Assembly: GCF_024734385.1 (NCBI RefSeq)
Contig: NZ_JANHAP010000012.1
Coordinates: forward strand, 1-64,000
Direction: 5' to 3'
Source of the DNA: Dasania sp. GY-MA-18
GTDB taxonomy: Bacteria > Pseudomonadota > Gammaproteobacteria > Pseudomonadales > Dasaniaceae
DNA length: 64,000 bases
Shown here piece after piece: positions 1 to 6,875 of the stretch. Both the position numbers and the translations under genes were made by a program. Position 1 is the stretch's first letter. Every line of letters starts with the position of its first letter. The notes under the pieces are model-generated. The model was given only the letters and a program-made list of their open reading frames with translations, did no database searches and was not told the origin of the DNA.

Positions 1-45
1 ACACTCATTGATAAGCGCTGCCCACTGTTGTTGGCTATACTTCAT
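1..45 (-). CDS. IS66 accessory protein TnpA-like, N-terminal 15 codons (partial)
   Basis: Minus-strand frame from ATG at 45 reads MKYSQQQWAALINEC and runs off the left edge. An AGGAG ribosome-binding sequence lies about 6 bases upstream of the start. The opening resembles the N terminus of the small IS66 TnpA (helix-turn-helix) orf, in which a W-x-x-L-I motif is common. Family assignment rests on these few residues plus the IS66-type inverted repeat 80 bp upstream; nothing can be said about whether the gene is intact. Confidence 0.45.
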   Translation of the reverse strand, partial: MKYSQQQWAALINEC

Positions 46-126
46 AGCTCACTCCTGATTGATTAGAGCGAGTAGTTTATCGAGTGGAGTTTGTTACTGG
101 CAGGGTGTGGTTGGTACGGCGCTTAC
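1..126 (-). mobile_element. IS66-family insertion sequence, one end only
   Basis: The minus strand at 126-120 begins GTAAGCG and continues CCGTACCAACC, which matches the canonical terminal inverted repeat of IS66-family elements as I know it. A short reading frame with the look of the IS66 accessory orf starts at 45, reading out of the window to the left. The element therefore ends at 126 and most of it lies outside. IS66 elements make 8-bp target duplications; the candidate flanking octamer is ggaaataa at 127-134, but the partner copy is off-window so this cannot be tested here. Confidence 0.7.
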
Positions 127-182
127 GGAAATAATATAGGCTTGGTGCTTAACCTAATGACAGCGTAATAATTTCGTCCAGA

Positions 183-400
183 GTTGATCCACAGCGGGAT
201 TATCAGCAGTGATAGGGCTATGGCGTTAATAGCGAGTTGCTAGCCAGTGTTAGTAATAGGGTTTGATAACCCACCGCGACAAATATAAAGCTCGCTCATT
301 TACGATAGCAGAATCCCTGTATACAAACTGTCGTGCCAGCTAAATTTTGATATTTTTAGTATTAGAGCATTAATAAGGTATTAGTGTTTAAGGAGTTAAG
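183..400 (-). pseudogene. Remnant of a kefB-like CPA2 antiporter gene (3' part)
   Basis: This stretch is recognisably similar to the C-terminal coding part of the intact antiporter gene at 36534-37700. Shared blocks include atccacag (188-195 versus 36580-36587) and a 21-base identity at 324-344 versus 36726-36746, with matching phrases such as gttagtaata and ttgataaccca at the expected spacing. No open frame survives. It lies between the IS66 end (126) and the IS3 end (432), so it is probably what is left of a second antiporter gene eroded after IS insertion. Orientation is that of the intact paralogue, minus. Confidence 0.7.
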
Positions 401-431
401 TACTAAAACTCTTACTGTCACTCACGGCGTT

Positions 432-457
432 TTTCAAGACAGTTGTCGCCTAAATAG
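432..457 (+). repeat. IS3-element terminal inverted repeat, left copy
   Basis: It matches the right copy in AGTTGTCGCCT and partially on both sides. The outermost two bases (tt instead of tg) depart from the usual TG...CA ends of the family, so the exact boundary is uncertain by a few bases. Confidence 0.7.
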
Positions 458-1471
458 TTAAGCAGCTTCTTTATGCTGCTCTGGATTTAACTCCACAGCA
501 CCTTCAGGTAACCAGTTTCTTTCAATTCCAGACCATCGCTCTGGATGCTCACTTCTTTTTCGTTGATACAACGCTTTTCGTTTCGCTAATATATCAACAT
601 CAAGCCCTTGATGCCTTTGGCTTGGCGTTACAAATTTGATACGACTATGACGATGCTCGTTGTTATACCAATCAACAAAGTCTTTTACCCACTCTCTTGC
701 ATCAGTTAACGATTTAAATCCTTCTGATGGCCATCTAGGGCAGTATTTTACTGTTCTAAATAACGATTCGGAGTACGGATTGTCATTACTAACACGTGGC
801 CGGCTGCGCGAACTGACTACGCCTAAGTCATACATTTTTGCCTGCATGGTCAAGCTCTTCATGGGCGCACCATTATCTGAGTGCAATACTAAATTTTTCC
901 TTCTGCATTTCTCTGACCAAACACTTCGCTCCAGCAACTCTGCTGCTTGCTCGCCAGATTCATTACCGTGAACTTCCCAGCCGACAATTTTGCGGCTGTA
1001 AATATCTTCCATCATGTATAAATAATAATGCTGACCTATAACCTTTGTGGGCAAATAACTGATATCCCAGCTCCACACTTCATTCGCTTTTTTAGCCGTG
1101 TAACTAGTTGGCTTTTTATGTACGTTTCTTGTCTTGGCTTTACCACGGTGATGCAGCATATTGGCGGCTTTCAATACCCGGTAAAAGCTCGACTCAGAGG
1201 CTATATATTGCGATCTGTCAGCCAGTATCGGTACAATTTGACTGGGCGGTAATGTCGCAAACTCTTCTACGTTACACACGTCAATAATCGATTGTCGCTC
1301 CTGCTCACTGAGTTTATTGCTTGGCGCAGGGCGTACTGCCGTTGGCCTCTTATCGGCCGATACACAGCCACTTTCCTGCCATCTCTGCAAGGTTCTAATT
1401 GATATGCCTATAATTTCACACGCCTTATGCTGCCTCGCGCCTGAGTGTGTTGCTTCGTTAATCAGTTTCAC
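458..1471 (-). CDS. IS3-family transposase OrfB (DDE integrase core)
   Basis: A 337-residue protein with a GTG start if translated alone. An N-terminal helix-turn-helix-like segment (GISIRTLQRW) and an HTH_21-type region precede an rve integrase core. The catalytic triad is visible: D in WSWDISYLP, D in HSDNGAPM, and E in YSESLFRTVKY at the spacing typical of IS3 transposases. The frame stays open upstream of 1471 as far as the A6G heptamer at 1540-1534, so the functional product is probably an OrfAB fusion made by -1 frameshifting. The sequence is full length with no internal stop. The IS3 subgroup was not determined. Confidence 0.93.
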   Translation of the reverse strand: MKLINEATHSGARQHKACEIIGISIRTLQRWQESGCVSADKRPTAVRPAPSNKLSEQERQSIIDVCNVEEFATLPPSQIVPILADRSQYIASESSFYRVLKAANMLHHRGKAKTRNVHKKPTSYTAKKANEVWSWDISYLPTKVIGQHYYLYMMEDIYSRKIVGWEVHGNESGEQAAELLERSVWSEKCRRKNLVLHSDNGAPMKSLTMQAKMYDLGVVSSRSRPRVSNDNPYSESLFRTVKYCPRWPSEGFKSLTDAREWVKDFVDWYNNEHRHSRIKFVTPSQRHQGLDVDILAKRKALYQRKRSEHPERWSGIERNWLPEGAVELNPEQHKEAA

Positions 1472-1497
1472 CTTGTAGCGCCTATCAGAGAGTGTGG

Positions 1498-1995
1498 TTA
1501 ACTGTCCTCGTTTTCCCTCAAATAGGCATCGAACTTTTTTCCTAATACCAATAAAGCAGCCGCTTCTGCTAGCGCTTTATCTTTTCTATGTAATTCTTTT
1601 TCAAGTTTTTTTATCCGCTTCTTATCAGCTTTTCTCTCTAGCGTTACCTTTTGTCTGGTGGCTGGTACTGCTGAGTTGCTTGTAATACAGGCTTGTTTCC
1701 AGCCTTTAACTTGTTCGGGGTAGAGGCCCCTGGATCGGCAATACTCACTTAACTCAATCTCAGATAACGTTGCCGTCTCCAATACAATTGAGAATTTCTC
1801 CTCGGCTGACAATTTATCTGAAGAACTTGTTTTCGACACATTAATACCCGATGTTTTAAATTGCTTGTGCCAACTATACATCGTTGAAAGGTTAATGCCT
1901 TCTTGCTGGGCAAACTTTCTGACAGACATGTTACTTTGGTTATATCGCTTTACTATCGCCTCTTTAAACTGGCTTGAATGGCGTTGATACTCCAT
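1498..1995 (-). CDS. IS3-family OrfA, helix-turn-helix DNA-binding protein
   Basis: A 165-residue protein opening with a transposase helix-turn-helix (residues about 8-45: FKEAIVKRYNQSNMSVRKFA then a recognition helix near INLSTMYSWHKQF). A second HTH-like region follows around residues 65-100, and the C terminus is a lysine-rich leucine-zipper-like helix (KRIKKLEKELHRKDKALAEA) as in other OrfA proteins. It would bind the IS ends. No ribosome-binding site is obvious before the ATG, only 36 bases inside the right inverted repeat. The coding end contains the slippery heptamer used for OrfAB. Confidence 0.85.
   Translation of the reverse strand: MEYQRHSSQFKEAIVKRYNQSNMSVRKFAQQEGINLSTMYSWHKQFKTSGINVSKTSSSDKLSAEEKFSIVLETATLSEIELSEYCRSRGLYPEQVKGWKQACITSNSAVPATRQKVTLERKADKKRIKKLEKELHRKDKALAEAAALLVLGKKFDAYLRENEDS
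1534..1540 (-). other. A6G programmed -1 frameshift heptamer
   Basis: On the minus strand the orfA codons gga aaa aag (Gly-Lys-Lys) create AAAAAAG. Slipping back one base enters the frame of OrfB, which is open from here through 1471 and onward. A6G is the standard signal for OrfAB synthesis in IS3 elements. A downstream stimulatory structure was not identified. Confidence 0.75.
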
Positions 1996-2030
1996 TATAA
2001 TGACTTACCGCACCCTGTTTCGTTATAAGT

Positions 2031-2056
2031 TAATTGAGGCGACAACTATCCTGACA
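2031..2056 (-). repeat. IS3-element terminal inverted repeat, right copy
   Basis: Read on the minus strand it begins TGTCAGGATAGTTGTCGCCT, with the family-typical TG end, 35 bases upstream of the orfA start. The host-side flank begins caggggg at 2057. Confidence 0.75.
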
Positions 2057-2197
2057 CAGGGGGCTCAGTTCTCTAGTAAAAAATTAAATATAATAACATA
2101 TCAGACGAAAAAAGTCTGAAAAAGCTATCAGCAATAGTTCTAGAATGCAGCATAGCCCGTATTAAACGAAACTATGCTGCTATGTAAAGATTAAACT

Positions 2198-2635
2198 TTA
2201 CGCAGGTGTTGGCCAAACAAACTCAGGGCGCAAGCCTTCAAAAACAGGGCGACCGTCGCTTGGTTTGGTAACGCCTGACGCAGGGTCAAAAAATGCGTGG
2301 TATGTGGCGGGTAAGTCGTCAGTGCTATAACCCATTAGATTGGGCACGATAACACGAATACGGCTTTCTTTATCGTCTAGCATGATAGGTGTACCACATT
2401 CAGCGCAAGTACATAACTCTAATGGCCCGTTAGGGTTGCTAGCGTTAAACGGCTGGCGGTTAAGCTTGCTGACATCATCAACCACTAAATCATTATGGTT
2501 AAAAAATACAACATGGGTTGTGTCTTGGCCAGTAACGCCTTTACATACAGAGCAGTGACAAGTGTGATTGTCTATAGGGTCGTTACTTGAGTGAGTGTGT
2601 ATATGATCACAGCCACCTGAATATTTATGAGACAT
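2198..2635 (-). CDS. GFA/CENP-V family zinc protein, accessory copy
   Basis: A 145-residue protein of the glutathione-dependent formaldehyde-activating (GFA)/CENP-V fold. Zinc-ligand cysteines are visible in TCHCSVCKG (C26, C28, C31) and again in CTCAECGTPI. The family binds zinc; formaldehyde-glutathione adduct chemistry is shown for a few members only, so the substrate here is unknown. A close paralogue, same length and about 75-80% identical by eye, lies at 30234-30671. This copy is richer in A/T and stands alone between an IS3 element and decayed genes. A 9-bp-stem hairpin (2147-2180) follows its stop. Start supported by an AAGGA-type sequence upstream. Confidence 0.85.
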   Translation of the reverse strand: MSHKYSGGCDHIHTHSSNDPIDNHTCHCSVCKGVTGQDTTHVVFFNHNDLVVDDVSKLNRQPFNASNPNGPLELCTCAECGTPIMLDDKESRIRVIVPNLMGYSTDDLPATYHAFFDPASGVTKPSDGRPVFEGLRPEFVWPTPA

Positions 2636-3528
2636 AAAACCTTCCTTTTATATAAGTGTGTATTTTTAAAATATACTTAGATTCCACAGTTAAAGGTGGA
2701 GGCTATCAATAGCAGATTATATTTACCAATAACGTCTATTGATTAAAATTTACTATTTAGCCTACCGTTTAACTGTGTCATCACCTGCTAAGTATTCGTT
2801 GAGTGGTCCCTACAGCAAATAAGCTAGAGATTTTGTATTATGCTTTTAAGGTTGTCGCCTGATGGCTGAAGATGTCGGTATGCAAACATTCTGGCTATAA
2901 CTTTAACTAAAGATTGGTTTATCTAGACAGTATTAAGACCACTTTTTCTACGGATAGTGGCTTAAGTTATAGTGGCTTTTTATTTGATAAACTGATCAGG
3001 CACATACATCCTTACTGTTGAGCGGCTAGATGCTTTAAGAGCTGAGCTGCACATCAGCCTCTAATGAAGGAAATACTATTACAATTCCTCTTGAGGGATA
3101 ATATGATAATAATGCAATTCACTTTTACTGTGCGGTAATAATAAACTTAGCGGATGTTTATTGTTTTGTCGTGTTATGAGCTTAGTGCTGGAGGTGTCTA
3201 TGGGCTAGGTAAATAGCACGTTGTCACGACGGTGCGCTGCATGGCTAATCTAGCTAGGGTTGGTGGGGATAGGTGGAATAGGGATAGAGTGCTTAAGCGA
3301 TTCTATAGGGATGGCTGAAAATTAGTCTTGCGCACAAACTACTTCTGTATCTCGCCCGAGTATTTAGCAAGTTTGGGTATGGCTAATCTACTCACTGAGC
3401 TCAGTCAGTACCGCTACCTACTAGGCGCTCTGGATGATTGGCGATTTACCGGTGTTTTGCTGAACTGGTATGGGTTATAGCGGATAATTTTGTAATTTTC
3501 ATTCAAATATAAACGCTATTATGAGTTA
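2636..3528. other. Non-coding accessory stretch, no gene supported
   Basis: About 890 bases with scattered stops in all frames. It holds AT-rich promoter-like sequence just upstream of the GFA gene (2640-2760) and a small hairpin ccact...agtgg near 2940-2963. No frame over about 35 codons with a recognisable product was found. It is probably eroded coding sequence of the same accessory strip. Confidence 0.5.
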
Positions 3529-3963
3529 TCACTCATCAAGAAAATCTGCAGAGCTTGCCAGTTTTTTGGCCTTTGCTTTCCGTAACCGATAAATAACATC
3601 ATACCGTCTATGAGTGCCGCTAAAATGACGGCGCGCTGTTTTAGGTTTTTTTATCTAAGTCCTCATTTAGAGCGGTCATTAATTCTGCTAGGTAATCCGT
3701 ATGTTTATCATACACCTCGTGCATAATTTTATTGGCGTGCTCATCTCTATGGCCTCTATCCCATAGCAGATAAAAAAGCCAGCGGTTGTTTGATCTTTTT
3801 CGGTATTGATTAAGTAATTTACGTAGCGGTCAAAATGGACTTCTGGGTTGTAGGTTTTAGGCCTAAGTTCTTCGTAGGTTCTAACATACAAAGAATCGGC
3901 ATATTCCAAAACGGATTGCAGTAGCCCTTCTTTGGTGGGGTAGTAGTAACACTTAAGTAACAC
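3529..3963 (-). pseudogene. TetR-family regulator, 5'-truncated and frameshifted
   Basis: The minus-strand frame from 3963 starts with CYYYPTKEGLLQSVLEYADSL, the segment that follows the helix-turn-helix in TetR-family proteins (usually F-Y-x-H-F-x-s-K-e-x-L). The preceding DNA-binding helices are missing. After about residue 68 the frame breaks: the better continuation is in another frame (LLWDRGHRDEHANKIMHEVYD, then LAELMTALNEDLDKK), and a further shift leads to a basic tail ending at 3529. At least two frameshifts plus an N-terminal truncation make it non-functional. The TetR call rests on the short motif and the helical ligand-domain look. Confidence 0.55.
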
Positions 3964-3969
3964 TTCAGT

Positions 3970-4140
3970 TCAAATACATAGGTTACACTTTATTGACCAA
4001 TATGGCGGGCGCCCATTTCGTGATTCACGCTGATTAAAGCTGTCTATTCGTATTGGTCCGAAATAAATATCCCACACTCCATCATCGATCTCTTCCATGC
4101 CATAAGCTTGCTGAGTCGTGCAAAATAGCACCTCATAGCT
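3970..4140 (-). pseudogene. C-terminal scrap of a transposase
   Basis: A minus-strand frame reads GMEEIDDGVWDIYFGPIRID, then SFNQRESRNG, and stops at 3970. The pattern G-x-x-x-(I/V)-D-D-G-(I/V)-W-x-(I/V)-x-F resembles the C-terminal beta-rich tail of integrase-core transposases, where similar phrases are common. There is no start codon and no DDE core upstream; the frame is closed just beyond 4140. It sits between the TetR pseudogene and the tRNA-Lys remnant. Assignment is from memory of the family and moderate at best. Confidence 0.4.
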
Positions 4141-4262
4141 AGGTCAATAGTTCCGACATTTTTCCGACATTAGTCCTGTATTGTTGTGCATAGTAAGGCA
4201 AATAGAGCAATGGGCGCCGCATTAAGCCTTTATAAATCAATAGGTTAAAGTTAGTGGTGAGG

Positions 4263-4307
4263 CTTTTAACCAATTGGTCGCTGGTTCGAATCCAGCACGG
4301 CCCACCA
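4263..4307 (+). pseudogene. 3' half of tRNA-Lys (anticodon loop to CCA), integration scar
   Basis: The segment begins at the anticodon loop CTTTTAA (anticodon TTT, Lys). It continues with a variable loop, a T arm containing GGTTCGAATCC and an acceptor strand ending CCCACCA at 4307. The 5' half (acceptor, D arm, 5' anticodon stem) is absent: the sequence left of 4261 does not pair. A 3' tRNA half followed by the native terminator is what remains at the far end of an element that integrated into a tRNA gene. If so, the element lies to the left and the reconstituted tRNA-Lys would be off-window. Confidence 0.75.
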
Positions 4308-4312
4308 TTATT

Positions 4313-4355
4313 GAAACAAAAAAGGCTCACCCGAAGGGTGGGCCTTTTTTGTTTC
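4313..4355. terminator. Strong bidirectional terminator after tRNA-Lys remnant
   Basis: A nearly perfect palindrome: gaaacaaaaaaggc then cacccgaagggtg then gccttttttgtttc. The GC-rich core is flanked by A and T runs, so it can end transcription on either strand. It begins five bases after the tRNA CCA end, as is usual for tRNA units. Confidence 0.85.
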
Positions 4356-4570
4356 AGCACGGCGAGCCGTGCTGGACTCGTTCTTCGAAGCGCGGTTCGA
4401 CAAATTACGCTTAAGGCGGAATTTGGACGAGGAGCAAAGCGACGAAGCCTGCATCGCAGGTCATTACAGCCTCAAACTGTAATGATCAAAATCTGTGCTT
4501 AGAGCACAGATTTAACGCCCGTTTTCAAAGGGCGCCCTTAGGGCAGCAATACATCAAAGATGTATTGCTG
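4355..4570. repeat. Array of eight short hairpins
   Basis: Consecutive small inverted repeats with tight loops. 4355-4374 has arms cagcacggc/gccgtgctg. 4402-4424 has 9-bp arms with one mismatch. 4448-4460 is cctgc-atc-gcagg. 4461-4485 has arms tcattacag/ctgtaatga. 4489-4513 has an 11-bp stem and a 3-base loop. 4516-4534 is cgccc...gggcg. 4534-4544 is gccc-tta-gggc. 4544-4570 has a 12-bp stem and an aaa loop. No coding frame explains this. The hairpin at 4402 has a close relative at 54138-54160 inside another repeat array, so these belong to one dispersed repeat class. Confidence 0.8.
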
Positions 4571-4572
4571 TT

Positions 4573-4650
4573 AATCCAGCACTCCCACCCCAAACCATTG
4601 CTAAGACTTCCCACAGGCTGGGCCTTTTTTATTTCAGCACGTCGCGCCGT
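4573..4650 (+). repeat. Degenerate second copy of the tRNA-Lys end and terminator
   Basis: The order aatccagcac, cccacc, then ctgggccttttttatttcagcacg repeats that of 4289-4364 (aatccagcac, cccacca, then gtgggccttttttgtttcagcacg). The T arm and the left half of the terminator stem have decayed. It suggests either a former tandem tRNA-Lys gene or a repeated integration scar. The remaining bases to 4817 show nothing further. Confidence 0.55.
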
Positions 4651-4817
4651 TCCAGACTTACATAGAGCGGAAACGGCTATTCACTTAAATAGGGTAGTCT
4701 TTGCATAGAGTTGGTTTCGGCGTATTACCTTTATGGATGCAGTAATTATGCTGTCAGTATATTTTTCACCGCTAGGAAATTCGCTGGAGTAACAGATAGA
4801 TAAGTGTATACGTAGTA

Positions 4818-5708
4818 CTAGTCTTGCTTGATTGCATTAACGATTTCCACAATAGCTGGGTGTTTTATCTGTCGCTCCGGAGAAATAATATAGTAGTGCT
4901 CTTTGCACTCTTCTGCTCGGCCAATAATTTTGACCTTGTACTGAGAGGCAACATATTTTTCTATCAGTGTTGAGGCTGCAAAGACACCGTAGCCTGCCTG
5001 GCCAAAAGATTTAAGTAGAGCGGCATCATCAAATTCGGCGATTATATTAGGGGTGATGCCATGCTCTTTTAGCCATGATGACAGATGCTGAGTGACGGCG
5101 GCCTGTTTTCCCTGCATAAGAAAAGGTTTGCCCGACAGTGATTGCGGAAAGTCTTGCTGGCATTGTAAGGCCAGTTGTTTGTTGGCAAAAAAAGTCAGGC
5201 CGCTTTCGGTTAGTTGATGATTATAAGCTTTGACATTGCTACCTGAGGGTAGCGTCTGATCGGTGAGGATTAAGTCCAGTTTGTTAATCGCCATTTTAGC
5301 CAGCAGGCTGTCCAGATCACCTTCTTTGCAAATAAGCCGCACAGGCTCCGTCATGTCAAAGGCGGGCTTCAACAGTTGGTAGGCCAGAACTTTGGGTATG
5401 GCGTCAGTAATGCCCACATTAAAGCTTAGGCCCTGTGCCGAAGGTTGGGTTTGTAGTATGTTTTTAATTTCATCGCCCAGCTGAAAAATCTCCTCGGCAT
5501 AGCTGTATATCAGTTGCCCTATATCGGAAAGCCGCAGTCGTTTACCCGTTCGATCAAATAAATTAACCCCAATATTCTCTTCAAAACTACTGATTTGGCC
5601 ACTAATGGTTTGCGGGGTGATGTGCAGCCTAGTGCTGGCCTTAGCTATGCTGCCGTCGGTGGCGACCACATAGAAATAGTAGAGGTGGTTGTAATTGATG
5701 GGCGTCAT
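4818..5708 (-). CDS. nhaR: NhaR-type LysR regulator of sodium/proton antiporters
   Basis: A 296-residue LysR-family activator closely following the E. coli NhaR pattern. The N terminus INYNHLYYFYVVATDGSIAKA leads into a winged helix (residues about 5-65) with LTPQTI-like recognition sequence HITPQTISGQI and then SFEENIG. The effector-binding domain follows (about 90-295), including the family-typical stretch EFDDAALLKSFG. In E. coli NhaR activates nhaA in response to Na+. Here no nhaA is adjacent; instead a stress protein and an Mrp Na+/H+ antiporter operon lie divergently, making those plausible targets (inference). A short palindrome tcga...tcga at 5722-5734 sits just upstream of the start and may be an autoregulatory site. 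Confidence 0.9.
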   Translation of the reverse strand: MTPINYNHLYYFYVVATDGSIAKASTRLHITPQTISGQISSFEENIGVNLFDRTGKRLRLSDIGQLIYSYAEEIFQLGDEIKNILQTQPSAQGLSFNVGITDAIPKVLAYQLLKPAFDMTEPVRLICKEGDLDSLLAKMAINKLDLILTDQTLPSGSNVKAYNHQLTESGLTFFANKQLALQCQQDFPQSLSGKPFLMQGKQAAVTQHLSSWLKEHGITPNIIAEFDDAALLKSFGQAGYGVFAASTLIEKYVASQYKVKIIGRAEECKEHYYIISPERQIKHPAIVEIVNAIKQD

Positions 5709-5871
5709 AAAATCACAATGCTCGATAATTTCGATGAATAATGCAGCTTAATTCGATTTTATATGAGCCTAAACATAGACTATATATAAATATTGTAAAC
5801 CGATCATCCTTGCCTCCTGGTCGAGCAATGACCCGTTTATGTAGCCTCAGTCTTTAGCCAGGAATTTTGCC

Positions 5872-6729
5872 ATGAATAGATCAATACTAGTCATAGTTGG
5901 CGATCAGAAACATGATCGCTTCTCTCTTGAAAAAGCTCAGTACTTTGCCGGCCACCTTGATGCCAGCATAGATGTTGTTCGTTTTCTCTCGTCTATAGAT
6001 ACTAGCAATAAGCAGCTATGTGAGACTGCCGTAGCGCAAGCTAGAGCAGATTTAGAACAAGACAGCTTAGCCGTCTTGGGAAGCAGCAGCCAAGTAGATT
6101 GCCATGTGATTGCTGATAGCGATATTGCCAGCTGGGTGGTCAATGCCTGTAAACAAAAGCATTTTGACTTAGTGGTTAAAACCGGTCACCGCACAGAAAA
6201 TCTTTTTCATACTCCAACAGACTGGCAATTAATACGTCAGCTGGACTGCCCGATACTGATAGCCTGCGATCATAAATGGCGTAGTAAGCAAGTACTTATG
6301 GCGGCAGTGGATGTGTCAACCCAGGCACGTAAACAGGCGCTTAATAGCCTGATACTGCAATGGACAGCGTTGTTGTCGGCAGCATTTTCTTGCGTGCCTT
6401 ATGTGGTTTATAGCATTCCAATTGCCAAGCCTTTGTTAGAGCTGGACATAGTTGAAAAAAACGATTATCTGAAAAGTAAGAAGCCAGCAGTTGAAAAGCA
6501 ACTGGCTAAACTGCTGGGTGATTGTGAACTAGCGCATGCTAATACCCATATTACCGCTGGCCCTCCTGAAAAAACCCTAGCTCATGTTGCCAATGAGTTG
6601 AAAGCTGATGTGGTGATTATGGGCTGTGTCAGACGTAAAGGTGTTAAAGGCTTTCTGCTGGGTAATACCGCAGAAAAAGTTTTGCATCATTTGCGAACGG
6701 ATATTCTTATTGTGGAAGCCTGTGACTAA
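5872..6729 (+). CDS. Tandem universal stress protein (UspE-like)
   Basis: A 285-residue cytoplasmic protein with two UspA domains (about 1-140 and 150-285). The second domain ends with the nucleotide-binding signature G-x2-G-x9-G-[ST], seen as GCVRRKGVKGFLLGNTAEK. The first domain lacks a clear copy, as in UspE, where one domain has lost ATP binding. The start has AGGA nine bases upstream. It is divergent from nhaR and 146 bp before the Mrp operon on the same strand, so it may share Na+ or stress control. Its exact function is unknown. Confidence 0.88.
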   Translation: MNRSILVIVGDQKHDRFSLEKAQYFAGHLDASIDVVRFLSSIDTSNKQLCETAVAQARADLEQDSLAVLGSSSQVDCHVIADSDIASWVVNACKQKHFDLVVKTGHRTENLFHTPTDWQLIRQLDCPILIACDHKWRSKQVLMAAVDVSTQARKQALNSLILQWTALLSAAFSCVPYVVYSIPIAKPLLELDIVEKNDYLKSKKPAVEKQLAKLLGDCELAHANTHITAGPPEKTLAHVANELKADVVIMGCVRRKGVKGFLLGNTAEKVLHHLRTDILIVEACD

Positions 6730-6875
6730 TGTTGGCCTCCATCTCTTAACGCAAAGGTAACAAAGCTCTATGTATATATAGTTTTAAGAATGTCGATTTT
6801 TTCAGTTGATTTTTTTATGCCTGCATTTTGTTTGCATATAAAAGCGGCATGCTTAAATAAGGTAAAGGTGTCGAA

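Larger units (their letters stand above)
432..2056 (-). mobile_element. IS3-family insertion sequence, apparently complete
   Basis: Two frames in the IS3 orfA/orfB arrangement on the minus strand are bounded by imperfect terminal inverted repeats. The right end (2056-2031, minus strand) reads tgtcaggatagttgtcgcct and the left end (432-451, plus strand) reads ttttcaagacagttgtcgcc, sharing AGTTGTCGCCT as the core. The total length of about 1.6 kb is at the long end for the family. Both reading frames are intact and joined by an A6G slippery heptamer, so the element may still be active. No convincing target-site duplication is visible, so one flank may have been rearranged after insertion. Confidence 0.85.

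Noticed and set aside
4263-4307. A functional tRNA gene
   Set aside because: The 5' half, including acceptor and D arm, is absent upstream; only the 3' half is present.
4254-4502. Small coding frames across the tRNA-Lys remnant (both strands)
   Set aside because: Their translations simply read the tRNA end, terminator and hairpin array; no RBS.
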